A DNA stretch of 64,000 nt from Streptomyces sp. AC550_RSS872 (lineage in GTDB: Bacteria; Actinomycetota; Actinomycetes; Streptomycetales; Streptomycetaceae): assembly GCF_019049285.1 (NCBI RefSeq), contig NZ_JAGMUL010000196.1, positions 93,349 through 157,348 on the forward strand, read 5' to 3'. Positions 62,901 through 64,000 of this stretch are shown here, in pieces. The position numbers and the translations under genes were made by a program. Every line of letters starts with the position of its first letter. The stretch's first letter is position 1. Under the pieces are notes generated by a model, which saw only the letters and a program-made list of their open reading frames with translations, did no database searches and was not told the DNA's origin.

Positions 62901-64000
62901 GGCGGATTGACGACCTCCACAAGGCGCTCGAACGGTATGTCCTGGTGCGCGTAGGCCGCCAGATCCGCCTTCCGCACCCGCCGGACGAGTTCCCGGAACG
63001 ACGGGTCACCGTCGGTGTCAGTGCGCAGCACGAGCGTGTTGACGAAGAAGCCGACCAGGTCCTCGGTGGCGGCGTCCGTGCGGCCCGCAACGGGCGCGCC
63101 GATGGGGATGTCCGTACCCGCCCCGATCCGCGTCAACAACGCGGCAACCGCCGCCTGTACCACCATGAAGGGCGTGGCTCCGGCTTCCCGAGCCAGCGCA
63201 ATCACCTGCTCGTGCAGCTCTGGCGGCACGTCGAACCGCACCTCGTCGCCCCGCCTGGTGTCCACCGCCGAACGGGGGCGATCGGTCGGCAGCTCCAGCT
63301 CGTCCGGAAGACCCGCGAGAGTCGACTTCCAGTAGTCCAACTGCGCCGAGACCACACTGTCCGGGTCCCCTTCCGAGCCCATGACCTCCCGCTGCCAGAG
63401 GGTGTAGTCGGCGTACTGCACGTCAGGCGCCGGAAGTCCGGTGTCCACGCCCTCGGCCCGCTGGCGGTACGCGGTGGACAGATCCCGGCTGAGCGGGATC
63501 GTCGACCAGCCGTCGGTGGCGATGTGGTGGATGACGGTGAGGAGTACGTATTCGTCCGGCGCGGTCTGGAACAGCCAAGCGCGGATGGGGATTTCGGTGG
63601 TCAGGTCGAACGCGTGCCGGGCCGCCTGCGCGAGGTGGTCCGGGAGCTCTTCGGCCGTGCACGGAACAGTGACCAACTCCAGGACCGCGTCCTGCGGGCT
63701 GAGCACAATCTGGTGGGGTCCGTTTTCGTCCTCGGTGTAGAGGGTGCGGAGGGTTTCGTGGCGGGTGGTGAGGTCGTGGAGTGCGTGGGTGAGGGCGTGG
63801 TGGTTGAGGGTGCCGGTGAGGCGGAGTGCGGTGGGGATGTTGTAGGTGGGGGTGGGTCCTTCGAGTTGGTGGAGGAACCACAGGCGTTGTTGGGCGTAGG
63901 AGAGGGGGATGCGCTCGGGCCGCTTACGGGGGGTGAGGGGCGCACGAGCGCTCTGGGCGCTGTCCAGGGCGGTGGTGAGGGCGGCGATGGTGGGGGTCTG
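59909..64000 (-). CDS. NRPS, terminal module (PCP end)-C-A-PCP-TE, predicted to load kynurenine
   Basis: The frame is open from the window edge; the first residues (T-P-T-I-A-A-L) are the end of a previous carrier domain. Condensation domain: S-Y-A-Q-Q-R-L-W-F-L and active-site H-H-I-A-T-D-G (about 63510-63530). Adenylation domain (about 62.5-61.0 kb): Y-T-S-G-S-T-G-R-P-K-G, G-Y-G-P-T-E, Y-R-T-G-D and N-G-K-V. Aligned by eye to PheA, the ten pocket residues are D-A-W-T-T-T-G-V-G-K, which I recall as the kynurenine code of DptD. The carrier domain has G-G-Y-S-L; the thioesterase G-W-S-F-G-G and a late catalytic His in A-H-Q-D. The TE would release or cyclise the peptide. The start lies beyond 64000. 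Confidence 0.93.
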   Translation of the reverse strand, partial: QTPTIAALTTALDSAQSARAPLTPRKRPERIPLSYAQQRLWFLHQLEGPTPTYNIPTALRLTGTLNHHALTHALHDLTTRHETLRTLYTEDENGPHQIVLSPQDAVLELVTVPCTAEELPDHLAQAARHAFDLTTEIPIRAWLFQTAPDEYVLLTVIHHIATDGWSTIPLSRDLSTAYRQRAEGVDTGLPAPDVQYADYTLWQREVMGSEGDPDSVVSAQLDYWKSTLAGLPDELELPTDRPRSAVDTRRGDEVRFDVPPELHEQVIALAREAGATPFMVVQAAVAALLTRIGAGTDIPIGAPVAGRTDAATEDLVGFFVNTLVLRTDTDGDPSFRELVRRVRKADLAAYAHQDIPFERLVEVVNPPRSLSRHPLFQVLLAFQNAEDRADDALTGALPGLRVAREHVTTSVAKFDLAFRFAEWYDDDGRAAGMSGSLHYCADLFDADTVRTLAESLQQLLRSAAASPELHLSRLELLGEEKYRGTVARAYGEPCVLPELSLPEMFERQAARTPQATAVIADGGRGKAHTYAEINAAANRLARLLIRRGIGPEQRVALAIPNSEQSVVAWLAVLKAGAAYVPIDPEYPSDRISFMLRDAAPRLILTTLATGARLSVGEDGPELLRVDDDATRTALEGLPDTDCTVTDRIAPLLVGHAAYVVYTSGSTGRPKGVVVPHQGIASLVACEQSELRAGPGDRVLQVVSASFDAAVWDLTTALLSGAALVFAPEERVLGQELAELVTECGITHVTMPPAALATIPEGSIPAHVTLTVTGEVCPPDLLARWLPGGRRMFNGYGPTEATVGATLSLCRQDSGPGPVPIGRPMPGKRIHVLDDRLRPVPQGVTGEIYVAGAGVTRGYLDRPDITAGRFVAEPFGGTGDRMYRTGDLARWRADGQLQFVGRTDDQVKIRGFRIEPGEVEAVLGTHPAVAQGVVTVREEEPGGKFLAAYATALAGATLDPASLREHVADRLPHYMLPSSFTVLDSLPVSANGKVDHKALPAPVRQSRTGGRPPRTPRERMLCELFAEVLGLDEVPVDDGFFDLGGYSLLASRLITRIRAVLGAEVSIRDLFEAPSPAALARRLDAGGGGGSPYDVLLPLRPHGAGTPLFCVHAGGGLSWAYAGLMKHVDTQIPVYGIQARGIAERVPLPGSMAEMAEDYLAELRKVQPNGPYRLLGWSFGGRVAQAMAVRLREEDEDVELLALLDASPSTGADQGEEVDEQSVIAHQLKGIDLEAPTGPLTEGPWLDRLRELLRERGAPIANLDPQSLLAVKDIFVNNVRLTRSSVSGRFDGDMVFFASTPRSPQETPGARSALWQPYVTGRIDTHVLPCAHQDLTRPDMLVEIGRVLCEHFRPESAPPRADAD

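Noticed and set aside
1..64000. tRNA or rRNA genes and integration sites in tRNA ends
   Set aside because: None recognised by eye on either strand; a dedicated tRNA scan would be needed to exclude degenerate ones.

Overview
The window is high-GC actinobacterial DNA, almost certainly from a Streptomyces or close relative. The signs are strong G/C at third codon positions, frequent GTG/TTG starts, Tat and Sec secreted glycosidases with ricin-type lectin modules, a mycothiol-type maleylpyruvate isomerase, and Streptomyces-type insertion sequences. The density of IS elements, truncated genes and single-base frameshifts suggests accessory DNA such as a chromosome arm. Some indels could instead be assembly errors and need read-level checking.

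Layout. (1) 1-9.1 kb: a carbohydrate-use locus with the end of one sugar ABC permease, a second permease, an apparently cytoplasmic GH65 enzyme, a GH3 glycosidase and a secreted GH65 with a CBM13 lectin domain. (2) 9.2-11.5 kb: decayed MFS and XRE-regulator genes and a frameshifted IS110 element. (3) 11.7-23.7 kb: an aromatic-acid module. It holds an AAHS-type transporter, a wrecked secreted hydrolase, a PaaX-like repressor, and a translationally coupled salicylate operon (salicylyl-CoA 5-hydroxylase, ADP-forming-type acyl-CoA synthetase, AMP ligase, gentisate 1,2-dioxygenase, fumarylpyruvate hydrolase, maleylpyruvate isomerase) ending in a hydrolase broken at its nucleophile elbow. The transporter and the operon share a similar upstream block. 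(4) 23.9-30.4 kb: scrap (Tn3-type transposase end, GH43/CBM42 lacking its N-terminus, arginine-deiminase and glycosyltransferase pseudogenes) around one intact Tat-exported GH29 alpha-L-fucosidase. (5) 30.6-36.9 kb: a large secreted alpha/beta hydrolase, an L,D-transpeptidase-like lipoprotein, and a divergent OmpR/histidine-kinase pair. (6) 37.2-43.2 kb: an ISL3 element, a Nudix hydrolase and a mosaic of broken DNA-metabolism genes and a mobile-element integrase end.

(7) 43.2-52 kb: a metal and efflux island. It has a TetR repressor with a small membrane protein and a DUF2269 protein, the DUF4396/DUF305/DUF6153 proteins with a CsoR-like palindrome, a TetR/MFS divergon, and an ArsR plus cation-diffusion facilitator with a Cys-rich tail. 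Next to these lies a TauE-type permease gene in which a segment of about 92 bp is inverted. (8) 52-55.4 kb: an IS630 element flanked by TA, an IS110 remnant, a DUF4241 protein and a broken ArsR gene.

(9) 55.6-64 kb: the end of a non-ribosomal peptide cluster on the minus strand. A terminal C-A-PCP-TE module has the binding-pocket code D-A-W-T-T-T-G-V-G-K. It is followed by tryptophan 2,3-dioxygenase, a TauD/SyrP-type oxygenase, a prephenate dehydrogenase, a P450 (twice frameshifted as read) and a free carrier protein. The pocket code and the dioxygenase together point to kynurenine as the last residue, as in daptomycin-type peptides, but the accessory genes differ from that cluster. This is the most promising system here; its upstream part lies outside the window.
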